64,000 bases of DNA from CAVSUZ01 sp963795415 (GCA_963795415.1 CAWCHQ010000002.1:124001-188000); one strand, 5' to 3'; shown: positions 8,454-17,947, counted from the stretch's first letter. Notes: a model not told the origin generated them from the letters alone. Program-made: numbers and translations.

Positions 8454-9320
8454 ATGGAGAGGCCGGTTCGCCGACGAGGGTGGATGCCGCCATGGCAGGA
8501 CCGCCAGGGCCGGTTCTCGTGGCTCAAAGCCGGCACGCTGGCCGGCTGCATCGCTCCAGGGACGGTGGTGGCGTTCTGGCTGGCGGCGGGGATGCTCGGT
8601 GCGCGGCCGATCCACGAGGCGGTGCTTTGGATCGGGCTGTGGACGGTGCGATTCATTCTGCTGGCCCTGACGATCACGCCGGCGGCGGTGGTGCTGGATT
8701 GGCCGAAGCTCCTGGTGGTTCGCCGGATGGTAGGGGTGACGGCCGCGGTCTATGCGGTGTCGCACCTGGGGCTGAATATCGCACTGGAGAATTTTCGGGT
8801 GCTGCACGTGGCCTCGGAGATCGCGCTGCGGGTCTACCTGACCATCGGCTTCACGGCACTTCTGGGACTGGTGGCGCTAGCGATGACCTCCACGGATGCG
8901 GCGGTGCGGCGGATGGGGCGGAACTGGAAGCGGCTGCACCGGCTGGCCTACGTGATCGGGGTGCTGGCGCTGCTGCATTTCTTCATCCAGAGCAAGGCGA
9001 ATGTCGGCGAGCCGGTGGTATTCGCAGGAGTGTTCGTGTGGCTGATGCTGTGGCGGGTGCTGCCGGCGGGGTGGCAGCGGTCGGTACTGATATATGTCCC
9101 GCTGGCGGTGGTGAGTACCGCGGCGGCGGCCGGGATCGAGTTCGCGTGGTATGACGTGGCGACGCATATCAACGCATGGCGGGTTCTGGCCGCGAACGAG
9201 ACGCTGCGGTTCGGGCTGCGTCCGGCGCACTGGGTGCTGGTCATCACGCTGGGTATCGGGGCGGTGGGAACAGTGCGACGGATGCGGCGGGTGCGCCGTC
9301 CGGTGCTGCGGCTGGCTTGA
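8454..9320 (+). CDS. Ferric-reductase-like transmembrane protein (MsrQ/YedZ-like)
   Basis: This integral membrane protein of about 288 residues has six or more hydrophobic segments. The conserved cores are RRMVGVTAAVYAVSHLGLNIAL and RLHRLAYVIGVLALLHFF; their His residues match the haem-ligating positions of the ferric-reductase-like domain. MsrQ passes electrons from the quinone pool to the periplasmic methionine-sulfoxide reductase MsrP. No msrP is adjacent, so the partner is uncertain. I chose ATG 8454 because GGAGGA lies just upstream at 8445-8450. A GTG at 8430 in the same frame would add eight residues. Confidence 0.72.
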   Translation: MERPVRRRGWMPPWQDRQGRFSWLKAGTLAGCIAPGTVVAFWLAAGMLGARPIHEAVLWIGLWTVRFILLALTITPAAVVLDWPKLLVVRRMVGVTAAVYAVSHLGLNIALENFRVLHVASEIALRVYLTIGFTALLGLVALAMTSTDAAVRRMGRNWKRLHRLAYVIGVLALLHFFIQSKANVGEPVVFAGVFVWLMLWRVLPAGWQRSVLIYVPLAVVSTAAAAGIEFAWYDVATHINAWRVLAANETLRFGLRPAHWVLVITLGIGAVGTVRRMRRVRRPVLRLA

Positions 9321-9489
9321 ACAGAAGCGGCGTATCTGGACCATGGCGTAGCGAATTGATGACGATGATGCCGCGAGGGGTCCGGCCGCCGGCGCCCGTC
9401 CCACTGCAGGCCACAACCGCAGCTGAGTTTTGGGACCGCTGCCGTAATGGCACGCCGCCCTAACAGTCGCTCGATGGGCTAAAACCGGG

Positions 9490-9531
9490 GCTAGAACCGG
9501 GAGGCTAGAACCGGGAGGCTAGAACCGGGCC
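9490..9531. repeat. 14-bp tandem triplication at a gene end
   Basis: The 14-bp unit gctagaaccgggag occurs at 9490 and 9504, with a partial third copy at 9518. The third copy contains the stop codon and final RF codons of the following minus-strand gene. The duplications therefore repeat the 3' end of that gene into the intergenic space, a slippage-type expansion. Confidence 0.7.
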
Positions 9532-10694
9532 ATTCCAGGATCGAGGCCGAACAGCACGCGGCCGATCGGTTCCAGATTGGCCATTGGCGAGACGGCGAAA
9601 TGCTGGCCCGCGGTATGGATATCGCGGAAGCACCGCTCCAGCCTGTTGCCCTCGTAAATGGCGGAGCCGCCGGCCAGCGCATAGACCAGATCGACCGCGC
9701 GGATCGCACATTGCGTGGCATGACAGGCGGCGAGGCGGACCAACGCACGCTGCTGCAGCGATACGGGTTCTCCTGCCAGGGCCTGGCGCCAGGCCCGGCC
9801 AAGCTCATCGAACAGATAGGCGCGTGCCGCCCGGAGCACGGCTTCGGCCTGCGCCATATCGACCTGGGCAAAGGGTTTCTCCCGCAGCACCGATTGCGAG
9901 CCCATTGGGGTCTTGCCGCCGGCGATCTCAGCCAGAGCCTCGATCGAGGCGCGGGCGATGCCGAGGGCTACGGTGGCGATGCAGGAGACGAAGGTGCTGA
10001 GCATCGGAACAGCGTAGAGCGGCCCGGGCTGGCGGCGCGGGGGGAAGAAGCCGGGGATGGAGATCGTCCATTCCTCGGGAACAAACAAATCGGTCATCTG
10101 ATAATCATTGCTGCCGGTGCCTCGCAGTCCGCCGACATGCCAGACATCGAAGATCTCGGCCTGGGCTTTGGGGACGATCGCGAGGCGAAATTCGGGTCCT
10201 CCGCCGGCGGCCTGACGCGGTCCTGACGCATCGTGCGTGATGCAGTTGCCGAGCACCCAGTCGCCATGGCCGATGAAGCTGCCGTAGCCCCATTTGCCGG
10301 TCACCCGATATCCGCCGGGAGCGGCAACAGCCTTGCCGGTCGGGTTGAGCGTGCCAACCAGGACGGCGCGCCCCGAGCCGAAGATCTCGCGCGCCACGGT
10401 CTCGTCGAGCGCGCCTGCCAGGCGGCCGTAACCTGCGGGTATCACGGTGCACCAGCCGAGCGACCCGTCGAGGCGGGACAGCTCCTCGATCACCTCGAGA
10501 AAGGCGATCGGATCGAGCTCCGGTCCGCCGAGACTGTGCGGCAGCCACATGCCGAAAAACCCGGCGTTCCCGAGTTCGGTGACCAGTTCCGCGGGGAGCT
10601 GCCGCTCGTGGTCGAACCGGTCGCGCAGACTGGCGACCGTGGGGGCAAGGTTGCGGGCGGCTTCGAGGAAGTCAGGCGCGGCGCGCTGATCCAT
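9519..10694 (-). CDS. Acyl-CoA dehydrogenase-family flavoenzyme
   Basis: This 391-residue enzyme has the acyl-CoA dehydrogenase fold. The N-terminal helical domain (RFDHERQLPAELVTELGNAG, FFGMWLPHSLGG) is followed by a middle beta domain (GTLNPTGKAVAAPGGYRVTG, FDVWHVGGLRGTGSNDYQ, LFVPEEW) and a C-terminal helical domain (REKPFAQVDMAQAEAVLRAA). The GLRGTGSNDY motif and lack of a clear catalytic Glu place it with the flavin monooxygenase / desulfurisation-like (DszC, HpaH-like) branch rather than beta-oxidation enzymes. The longest frame opens at 10850, but ATG 10694 gives the family N-terminus and avoids overlap with the neighbour. The substrate is unknown. Confidence 0.8.
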   Translation of the reverse strand: MDQRAAPDFLEAARNLAPTVASLRDRFDHERQLPAELVTELGNAGFFGMWLPHSLGGPELDPIAFLEVIEELSRLDGSLGWCTVIPAGYGRLAGALDETVAREIFGSGRAVLVGTLNPTGKAVAAPGGYRVTGKWGYGSFIGHGDWVLGNCITHDASGPRQAAGGGPEFRLAIVPKAQAEIFDVWHVGGLRGTGSNDYQMTDLFVPEEWTISIPGFFPPRRQPGPLYAVPMLSTFVSCIATVALGIARASIEALAEIAGGKTPMGSQSVLREKPFAQVDMAQAEAVLRAARAYLFDELGRAWRQALAGEPVSLQQRALVRLAACHATQCAIRAVDLVYALAGGSAIYEGNRLERCFRDIHTAGQHFAVSPMANLEPIGRVLFGLDPGMARF

Positions 10695-10702
10695 GCTCCT
10701 GA

Positions 10703-12697
10703 TTAGCCCAAGGCAGGCCCTGGATGCCAGCGGGCGAGTTCGTGGGCGACCTGCTGCACGACGCTGCTCCAGTCGCCGGGGGCGGGCTGGCGGAACTGGC
10801 GCAGGGTGGGGTACCAAGGGCTGTCGTTCCGATCTCGCAGCCAGCGCCAATCGGGCTCAAAACGGTTCAGCAGCCAGACGGGCTTTCCCAGAGCGCCGGC
10901 GAGGTGGGCGACGGCTGTATCCACGCTGATCACCAGGTCCAGCCGGGAAATCAGGGCGGCTGTCTCGGCGAAGTCGGTCAGGTGTTCGGTCCAGTCGTGG
11001 AGGTGGAGTCCCGCGGCGGCCGGTTCCGATAAATCCTTTTGCAGTGAAACGAACGAGAGGCCCGGGATCGCGGCGAGCAGAGCCAGGGCTTCGGCGGGGA
11101 GGGAGCGCCAGCGGTCCTGGCTATAGGCACGGCTGCCGGCCCAGCAGAGGCCGATCGGGCGGCCCGGCAGGTTGGCGATGCGGTCGGTCCAGGAGGGATC
11201 ATCCGGGGCGGTGAAAAGGGTGTCAGGTTTTGACCCCTCCCTCTTGCCCCCTCCCGCGAGGGGAGGGGGGATCAGATAGGGCACCTCGGCCGGGATGGTA
11301 TCGAGCGTGGTGCCGAACAGGTGGGGCAGGCTGAGCAGGGGGCAGTGGGCAGAGAAGGGGATGATCGGCTTACTGGGCAGGCTTTGCGTTGGCCCCTCCC
11401 CCTTTCCCCCTCCCGCAAGGGGAGGGGGGATTATGCGCTCCCCTCCCGCAAGGGGAAGGGGGATGAGGTGTTCGACGCCGGCCAGAGTGCCTAGGAGGCG
11501 GATCAGCGGCTGGGGGACTTCCAGGACAATGCGGGCGTGGCGGGCCGCCAAGGGCACGTAGCGGCAAAACTGGATGGTGTCCCCAAACCCCTGCTCCGCG
11601 TGGATGAGCAGCACGCGGTCGCCCAGGGGTTCGCCGGTCCAGCGGGGCTGGGGGAAGTCGCGGGGCCGGGCGCCGGGGACGCGGTCGCGCCATTCGAACT
11701 CGGGCCAGCCGGCGGCGAAGTCGCCCTTCGCGAGCAGCGCAGTACCGAGATTGAAGTGGGCGGAGGGATTGTGGGGATCGCGCGCGATTGCGTCGCGCCA
11801 GGTGCACTCGGCTTCGTCCGGATGACCGAGGTCCCTCAGAATGGTGGCGAGATTGTTGAGGATGTTGGCGTTGTCCGGCTGAAGGTGCAGGGCGTGGCGT
11901 ATTTCAGGGAGTGCCGCCTCGGGCCGGCCGGTGTTGTGGAGGGCAAGGCCGAGATTGTTGCGGGCGTCGATGTGGTCCGGGTTGAGTTGCAGGGCGGCGC
12001 GGAGAGGCGGTTCGGCCTCGGCGGGGCGGTCGAGATCGATCAGGGTGGCGCCGAGCAGGTGGAGAAACTCGGGGTTGCCTGGGTCGAGGCGGACGGCTTC
12101 CCGGAGCCTGGGTTCGGATTCGGGGATGCGGTGGAGCTGGCGTAGGACGATTGCGTGCAGTCCGTGGGCGGCAGCGTCGGTGGGGCGGAGGGCGGCAAGG
12201 CTGCGAAAGCAGGATTCGGCCTCGGGCAGGTTGCCGGATTTATGGAGCAGCAGGCCGAGATTGGCGCAGGCCTCGGGGAAGGAGGGGTTGAGGCGGAGGG
12301 CGGTGCGGTAGGATTCCGCGGCTTCCTGGGAGCGCCCGAGATCGGCGAGCGCAGTGGCCAGGTTGAAGTGGGCGATTGGGTCGTCCGGTGAGAGAAGGAC
12401 GGCGGAACGGAAGGCGGCGCGGGCTTCCTCGGTGTGGTTTTGGGCATGTAGGGCGCGACCGAGATTGATCAGGTAGTGGGGCTGGCGGGGGTTCAGCTGC
12501 AGGGCTTTGCCGATATAGCCGATGGCGAGGTCAGGGCGGCCCTGTTGATGGGCCAGAACGCCGAGGCCGTGAAGGCTGTCGGCGTGGTTGGGATCGCGGG
12601 TGAGGGCCTGGCGGTAAGCGCGCTCGGCTCGGGCCAGGTCACCGGCCTGGTGGTGGCTTGTGGCGCGGTGGAAGAGGGTTTGCGGGTCGGGGGGCAC
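10703..12697 (-). CDS. TPR-repeat protein with C-terminal glycosyltransferase-like domain
   Basis: This is a 664-residue protein. Residues about 1-330 are roughly nine 34-residue TPR units (for example LNPDHIDARNNLGLALHNTG), a protein-interaction solenoid. Residues about 340-660 are a GT-B / glycosyltransferase-family-9-like domain (DRVLLIHAEQGFGDTIQFCR, PIGLCWAGS, DLVISVDTAVAHLAGALGKP, WLLNRFEPDWRWL). Such TPR-GT proteins are common in alphaproteobacteria and are tied to protein or surface glycosylation. Three palindromic elements interrupt the C-terminal domain in frame, at about 11243-11275 and 11391-11463. They encode IPPPLAGGG-type peptides not found in the family. Whether the enzyme tolerates these is untested. 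Confidence 0.82.
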   Translation of the reverse strand: MPPDPQTLFHRATSHHQAGDLARAERAYRQALTRDPNHADSLHGLGVLAHQQGRPDLAIGYIGKALQLNPRQPHYLINLGRALHAQNHTEEARAAFRSAVLLSPDDPIAHFNLATALADLGRSQEAAESYRTALRLNPSFPEACANLGLLLHKSGNLPEAESCFRSLAALRPTDAAAHGLHAIVLRQLHRIPESEPRLREAVRLDPGNPEFLHLLGATLIDLDRPAEAEPPLRAALQLNPDHIDARNNLGLALHNTGRPEAALPEIRHALHLQPDNANILNNLATILRDLGHPDEAECTWRDAIARDPHNPSAHFNLGTALLAKGDFAAGWPEFEWRDRVPGARPRDFPQPRWTGEPLGDRVLLIHAEQGFGDTIQFCRYVPLAARHARIVLEVPQPLIRLLGTLAGVEHLIPLPLAGGERIIPPPLAGGGKGEGPTQSLPSKPIIPFSAHCPLLSLPHLFGTTLDTIPAEVPYLIPPPLAGGGKREGSKPDTLFTAPDDPSWTDRIANLPGRPIGLCWAGSRAYSQDRWRSLPAEALALLAAIPGLSFVSLQKDLSEPAAAGLHLHDWTEHLTDFAETAALISRLDLVISVDTAVAHLAGALGKPVWLLNRFEPDWRWLRDRNDSPWYPTLRQFRQPAPGDWSSVVQQVAHELARWHPGPALG
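11228..11466. repeat. Three in-frame palindromic inserts inside a coding gene
   Basis: Three copies of a C/G-rich palindrome with core ctcccgc(a/g)aggggag sit at about 11246-11269, 11404-11428 and 11439-11463. On the coding (minus) strand each is translated as I-P-P/L-P-L-A-G-G-G/E. Each insertion keeps the frame of the TPR-glycosyltransferase gene and falls in loops between family-conserved blocks. The style matches palindromic elements (RPE-like) that can insert in genes without breaking them. Confidence 0.75.
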
Positions 12698-12716
12698 AGA
12701 CCGGACTCGAAGGGGT

Positions 12717-12756
12717 GGTCGAGATTGCTTCGTCGCTGCGCTCCTCGCAATGACAG
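12717..12756. repeat. Short interspersed repeat (gagattgcttcg...tcgcaatgaca)
   Basis: This 40-bp imperfect palindrome belongs to a widespread bacterial intergenic repeat (TGTCATTGCGAGG ... GAAGCAATCTC when read on the other strand). Related copies lie at 18057-18096 and 58250-58291. It sits in the 65-bp gap between the cyclase/ATPase gene end and the start of the TPR-glycosyltransferase gene. Confidence 0.75.
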
Positions 12757-12762
12757 TTGGGG

Positions 12763-15700
12763 TCAGTCGGCCGGGGTGATCTGAAAGAGGGCGGCGATTT
12801 CCTGGAGTTCGGGGGAGTTGTCGGGTTCGGGGATGCGGGCAAGGGCCTCGCGGAGCTGGCGGTGGGCTTCGTCCGGAGCCAGGCCGGGCAGGCGGAGGCG
12901 AGTGCGGGCGATGCGGAGGCGGAGCATCTGGACGTCCTGTTGCCCGGCCATTGTGTCGGCTTCGTCGAGCAGGGCACGGGCGGGCTCGGCATTGTCCGGT
13001 GAGGCAATGAGCATCGCCTTGGCGGTGACGCGGAGCAATTCGGGCATCCAGAGACGGAGGCCGATTTCATCCAGCGAGGGGCGTTCGGCGACGAGGCGCT
13101 GCGCGGCCTCGGCAGCACGGCCATGGCGGATCATGGCGTCGGCTTGAAGGCAGAGATAAACGGGGAAATCTTCGGTGGAGGCGACCTCGCGCTGGCGGGT
13201 AAAGCCTTGCTCGATCATCTCCAGGCCCTGGGGATTGCCGCGGCGGGCGAAGACCCAGCCGCGGAAGATGGTGGCGGCGGCTTCGTGTTCCTTGAGGCCG
13301 TATTCGCGGGTAAGGGCCTGGAGTTCGCCGGTACGGGCGAGGACCATCCCCTCATCTTCGCGATAGACCCGGTACAGCAGGGTAAGGCCCAGAGCGTGGA
13401 CGCGGCTGCCGAGGTGCCGGGTCTCCTCGGCCCATTGCAGGGCGGCGGCTTCCTCCTGTTCGGCGGAGCGGAGGCGGCCTTGCATCCAATAGAGCTGGCA
13501 GAGGCCGCCATGGGCGCAGACCTTGGCGTCGTGGTTGCCGTAAAGGTCGGCGTGCTGTCGGTAATCGCCTGAGGCGTAGATGGCGAGGCCGGTGTGCATG
13601 TGTTCGCGGCAGCGGTCCAGGGCGCCGATGTGGAAGTTGATGGCCCAGGAACAGTGGTGGGCCTGGAGCAGCAGGGCGGGGTCCTGGCGGGCCTGGGCCC
13701 GCTGGAGCAAAGCGCCGGCGCGTTCCAGATGGGCGCGATAGTCGGGGGCGACGCGCCACCAGCCCCAGTAGATGGGGAAGTGGGCTTCCTCCTCCGGCAG
13801 GGTCCGGCTGAGCTCGTAGGCGGCGTTGTAGTGAGCCTGGGTTTCCGGGGCGAAGGCGCCGTGCAGGCCCATCAGCGCGGTACCGAGCGGAGCGGAAAGC
13901 TGGAGACGGAGGCGAAGGGTTTCGGGCGTCTGTGGCAGGCGCTCGAGTGCGGCGAGGCCGCGGCGGAGGAGACGGGCGGCCTCGGTGAGGGCGGAGCGGG
14001 CGAGACTGTTGCGGGCGGCATCGAGCCAAAGGGGTGCGGCTTCGGCGGCCTGCCCGGCGGCGGTGAAGTGGGCGGCAATGGTTTCGGGTTGCTGGCGGAG
14101 CAGGGCGGGGGTGAGGCAGCGGAGGGCGTTCGCGACCTTGGCGTGGAGCTCGCGCTGGCGGTCGCGGAGCAGGCTGTCGTAGGCGGCGTCGCGCAGGAGG
14201 GCGTGGGTGAAGCCGTAGGTATCCACGGTCACCTGGAGGTTCTGTTCAAGGATTCCGGCGGCGACGAGGGTGGCGAGGGCGTGTTCCAGCGCCGCGCCGG
14301 AGATGCCGCTGGCCATTGCGAGGACATCGCGCTGGACGGAACGGCCGGCGACGGACACGACCTGGGCGATGGTCTTGGCGCCGGCGGCCCGGTCGAGCCG
14401 GGCGATAAGGGATTCGTGGATGGTGGCAGGGATGTCGCGGTCGGGTTCGCCGGTGAGCGGATCGGCGGGCGGGCCGTGTTCGGCGAGGGCGCGGGCGATT
14501 TCTTCGATGAACAGGGGGACGCCGTCGGTGCGGGCGGCGACACGCTGGGCGAGGCCGGGCGGCAGGGTGGTTTGGCCGAGCAGGCCGGCGAGCATGGTGG
14601 CGGTGGCGGCAGGATCGAGTTGGGTGAGACGGATTTCGGGTGACGGTTTCGGGGAACCAGGGGAAGGTTGCCCCGTCGCGGGCGGCCATGAGGACCAGGC
14701 GGGGGAGGCCGGTGATGGTGTGGAGCAGGAGGGTCAGGACCTCGGCGGAGGTCGGATCGAGCCATTGAAGGTCATCGATAAGGATGCAGCGGGGCTGGGG
14801 ATCGGCGGGGGCGGCGAGGTGGCGGGCGAGCAGGGCGATGGTGCGCTGGCGGAGCTGCTCGGGCGTGAGATCGGGGGCGGGGTGGGGGAGGTTGAGCAGG
14901 CCGGCCAGGATGGCGGCGGCGTTTGGGTCCGGGTCGGCGATGGGGTGGGGGGGCGGCTCGGCGTGGAGCAGGTCGATGAAGGGGCGGAGGGGAGAGTCCG
15001 CATCGAAGGGGGAACCGCTGATTTCGATGAGGGATGCTTCGGCGGGCAGGTGATCCTGGATGAACTGGCGGACGAGGCGGGATTTGCCGATGCCGGGCTC
15101 GCCGGTGACGAGGAGGGCCTGGGGCTGGCCTGGGGCGGCTTTGTTCCAGAGGGTCTGGATGGCTTGGAGCTCCGCCTGACGGCCGACGAGGGGGGTGGCT
15201 GGGTTGCCGGAGAGTTGGGTTGAGGCGGCGCCGCGGGTGGCGCGCTCGTTGCTGATACGGAAGGGAAGCTGGGTGCCGGCGAAGCCGTGGAGCTGGACAG
15301 GGGTCATGCGCTCGCAATCGAAGCGGCGGCGGATGCGGTTACAGGTCTGTTCCGAGACGACGATGCCGTTGGGCGGGGCGAGGGATTGCAGGCGGGCGGC
15401 GAGATTAGGGGTTGAGCCGAGGACGCCGAGGATTTCGGTTTCGCCGCCGCCGACCAGATCGCCGACGACGACTATTCCGGTGGCGAGGCCGATGCGGATG
15501 AAGAGGGGTTCGCCGTCGGGGGTTTTGAGATCTTCGACGGTGTGGACGATGTCCAGGGCGGCCCTGGCGGCGCGCTCGGGGTCGTTTTCATTGGCGACGG
15601 GGTAGCAGAAGTAGGCGAGGATGCCGTCGCCAAGGAAGCGGGCGATCTTGCCGCCGTAGCGGGAAATGGCGGCACCGCAGCGGTCCCGGTATTGCTGGAT

Positions 15701-15973
15701 GGCGGTAAGGTAGTCTTCCACGTCGAGGCGTTCGCCGAGGGCGGCGGAGCCGACGAGGTCGATGAACATGACGGTGAGAGGCCGGCGCTCGACCGAGAGG
15801 GTTGGCGGATTGGCGGCGAGGGCGGCAAGGAAGCGTTTGCGGTCGCCGAGGGTGAGGCTGAGCTCCCTGAGGTCTGGTTCGGTGAGGGAGGTTAACTGGG
15901 CGGTTGTTATGCCCTGGGCCTGGAAGGCTGGGATGTAGCGTTCGAGGCCATTGGAGCGGAGCCAGTCCTCCAC
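12763..15973 (-). pseudogene. SAM-domain/class III adenylate cyclase/AAA ATPase/TPR signalling protein, frameshifted
   Basis: The protein is about 1070 residues in two frames, starting at GTG 15973. The N-terminus is a SAM-like domain (DWLRSNGLERYIPAFQAQGI). It is followed by a class III nucleotide cyclase domain with VMFIDLVGSAALGERLDVED and FLGDGILAYF (the two metal-binding Asp regions) and LGSTPNLAARLQSLAPPNG. Next is an AAA/STAND ATPase with Walker A GEPGIGKSRLVRQF and Walker B CILIDDLQWLDPTS. A long TPR-like helical region runs to the end. Such proteins make cAMP or act as ATP-driven sensors. The frame breaks near 14638-14641, where one extra base in a CCC/GGG run separates PETVT from EIRLTQLDP. 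All motifs are otherwise intact, so a sequence error is likely. Confidence 0.82.
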
Positions 15974-16009
15974 GCGGGTGCCCTATGGTGAGTGGGGGGG
16001 TGTGCGAGC

Positions 16010-16148
16010 GTACGAAAGGCGGATTTTGGGGGGTTGCGTTTTGTACGAAAGGCGGATTTTGGGGGGTTGCGTTTTGTACGAAAGGCGGATTTTGGGGGGT
16101 AGCGTTTTGTACGAACCCCCGGTTTTTGCAGTGCGACATTCGTACGAA
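16010..16148. repeat. 33-bp tandem array with five GTACGAA boxes in exact phase
   Basis: Three nearly identical 33-bp units start at 16010, 16043 and 16076. GTACGAA then recurs at 16109 and 16142, still exactly 33 bp apart although the intervening sequence has diverged. The last box is part of the palindrome TTCGTACGAA (16139-16148). The array lies between the divergent cyclase/AAA gene and the small gene at 16250. On the minus strand it can be read as an 11-residue repeated peptide (QNATPQNPPFV), but not in the cyclase frame. Confidence 0.85.
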
Positions 16149-16249
16149 ACGGGAGCTTGTTTCGGAATCGGACGTATCGCCCGGGGTGGAAATTGTTGCG
16201 GGGTTGAGGGTTGGCGGGGCAGAGTGGGGGATATGGGAGGTTGCGGCAG

Positions 16250-16510
16250 ATGAACAAGACGGTGGCCGTGCTGATCGCGGGGGAGCTTTACCTGCTGAGC
16301 GTGCCGGCGGTGCCGGTTAAGGCGGATGTTCCGGAGCTTGCGGATGTGAAGGCGTTGCTGGCGGCGCATAGCGATGAGGCTTCGGGGATTTGCGGGGCGG
16401 TTTGTTTGGATTTTGGGGGGAGCGGGGCGTTCAAGGTGGCGGATGATGGGGGGAATGATGTTTCTTATAGTGTTGCAAAGGACGTGGAGGATCAGCTCAA
16501 GGCAGGTTAG
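16250..16510 (+). CDS. Small hypothetical protein
   Basis: This is an 86-residue protein starting at ATG 16250, with GGAGG nine bases upstream. The start MNKTVAVLIAGELYLLSV could be a short hydrophobic strand or a weak signal/anchor. The rest is acidic (VPELADVKALLAAHSDEASG, a Cys-x3-Cys in GICGAVC, then DDGGNDVSYSVAKDVEDQL). I do not recognise a family. It is divergent from the cyclase gene across the 33-bp repeat array and converges with the HExxH gene 16 bp downstream. The codon usage and ribosome binding site support a real gene. Confidence 0.5.
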   Translation: MNKTVAVLIAGELYLLSVPAVPVKADVPELADVKALLAAHSDEASGICGAVCLDFGGSGAFKVADDGGNDVSYSVAKDVEDQLKAG

Positions 16511-16525
16511 TGGTGTGCCGCGCCA

Positions 16526-17947
16526 CTACTGACAGCCAGCCTTGACAGGAAGTTTGGTGGGCGGGGTAATGGCTCCGTAGGTGTCCTTGAACTTAGCACC
16601 GGTATCGTCGGTTTGCCGGGGCAATTGCGCTACGATCCAATCTACCTTGCGGGTGAGGGAGCCCGTGAGCTGGTTGAACAGCGTGTCGATCACGTCGCGG
16701 TCGGGGATGGTTTGGTGTGCGGTGTCGGCGGGCTGGGGCAGCGAGAGACAGAGGGATCGCAGGCCCGCATTATAGAGCGCCAGCATTGTGTAGGTTTCAG
16801 CGAAATCCTCCTCGGGTGAGGTTGCGGCGAGCACGCTGGGCAGGTTGGTCTTTGCATACAGGTTGTCGATGGTCTCCGGGACGCTGGGTGTCGCAGGGTC
16901 GGGCCATTTACTGACAGCGCCTTTGTTTGGTGTTGACGTCGGTTGGTCGATCCAGGGGATGTGATTGTAGATGAAGTCCTGCACCTTTTCGGTTTCTGAC
17001 CCGGGCGTGGGACAGCCCCAGATTCCCCCTTGCTGGATCCATGGCGGGAAGTACTCGTTATCGCCGGGGCTGGATTGGCCCTTCATATAGTTTCCCCAGC
17101 TGTATGAGGGAAATCCCTTCAGGCCGTCGTCCCTGGTCGGAACACAGGCTTTGATATTGCTTGGGTTGGGTTGTGTCGTTGCGTCATCAGAACTTTTATA
17201 GATTCCGTAGCGGAACTGCCAGTAGTGCGCGATTTCATGGGCGAGAATGGCGTAGATGGCCAATTGGCCCGAGCCCATGTAGCCGGTGGTGCTAATTGCT
17301 GGCAGGAATTGCGGCATCTGGCCGGGGGAATAATGGGGATAAGGGGGTGAGTGACCTGGGGCGCCTGGGGTGTCGGGAGACCAGAACAGCTCCATGAGTT
17401 TGGCTGTTTCATGGATGGGGAGGGAGTAGCTTCCATCGAAAACCATTTCTGAAATGCCGATAAAGAGGGTGTTCTTTTGAGCGCCACCGGGATCCGGCCG
17501 TTGTCCCCAGGCGACCCATGACACGCCGCCGCCTTGCGAGCCCAAAGGGACTTTCATTGCCGCCTGCCCCCCGGTATCGACGGCTGTTGCGCTCGCCTGC
17601 GGTGAGGAAGGAGGTGGTTTCGCGGCGCTGCCGGCTTTCGGCTCCTTGCGGATGAAAATCAGGGTATCAACGGCGGGGTCCGCGAAGAGCTGCTGGATTT
17701 CGGGGGCGGCGTGCTGGACGACATCCCAAAGCGCCCATTTGAATCGATCCGGGGTGTCCGTTTCCGTATCGCAATTTCCGGCAGGCAGTTTTTCGGAGAC
17801 TTTCAGACCGCCGAACCCTTGGAAGCAGATGCTGTCCATGAATCGGTTTTGGTTGAGGGTATTGCCGGCGGCGGGCGCTTGGTGGGTCCAGGCAAGCACC
17901 AACGGGGCGACGGTGGCGATGAGCAGGAGTTTTCGCATTTTTTGCAC
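16526..17947 (-). CDS. Secreted HExxH-containing hypothetical protein (putative zinc metallopeptidase)
   Basis: This 473-residue protein has a clear signal peptide (MQKMRKLLLIATVAPLVLAW, cleavage after APAAG expected). A zinc-peptidase motif HEIAHYWQF sits in ILAHEIAHYWQFRYG near residue 240. About 140 residues later is SPEEDFAETYTMLALY, whose Glu could be the third zinc ligand. A Pro/Ala-rich linker (PPPSSPQASATA) precedes the catalytic part. Six or more Cys residues suggest disulfides in the periplasm or outside. No named peptidase family is recognised. It converges with the small gene at 16250-16510. Peptidase activity is inferred from the motif only. Confidence 0.62.
   Translation of the reverse strand: MQKMRKLLLIATVAPLVLAWTHQAPAAGNTLNQNRFMDSICFQGFGGLKVSEKLPAGNCDTETDTPDRFKWALWDVVQHAAPEIQQLFADPAVDTLIFIRKEPKAGSAAKPPPSSPQASATAVDTGGQAAMKVPLGSQGGGVSWVAWGQRPDPGGAQKNTLFIGISEMVFDGSYSLPIHETAKLMELFWSPDTPGAPGHSPPYPHYSPGQMPQFLPAISTTGYMGSGQLAIYAILAHEIAHYWQFRYGIYKSSDDATTQPNPSNIKACVPTRDDGLKGFPSYSWGNYMKGQSSPGDNEYFPPWIQQGGIWGCPTPGSETEKVQDFIYNHIPWIDQPTSTPNKGAVSKWPDPATPSVPETIDNLYAKTNLPSVLAATSPEEDFAETYTMLALYNAGLRSLCLSLPQPADTAHQTIPDRDVIDTLFNQLTGSLTRKVDWIVAQLPRQTDDTGAKFKDTYGAITPPTKLPVKAGCQ

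Noticed and set aside
15588..16139. Minus frame with FVQNATPQNPP repeats as a repeat protein
   Set aside because: It is out of frame with the cyclase and continues into antisense-like Pro/Arg/His sequence; the repeated peptide follows from the DNA array.
16010..16148. Array considered as CRISPR
   Set aside because: The 33-bp units are contiguous and nearly identical, without unique spacers, and no cas gene is present.
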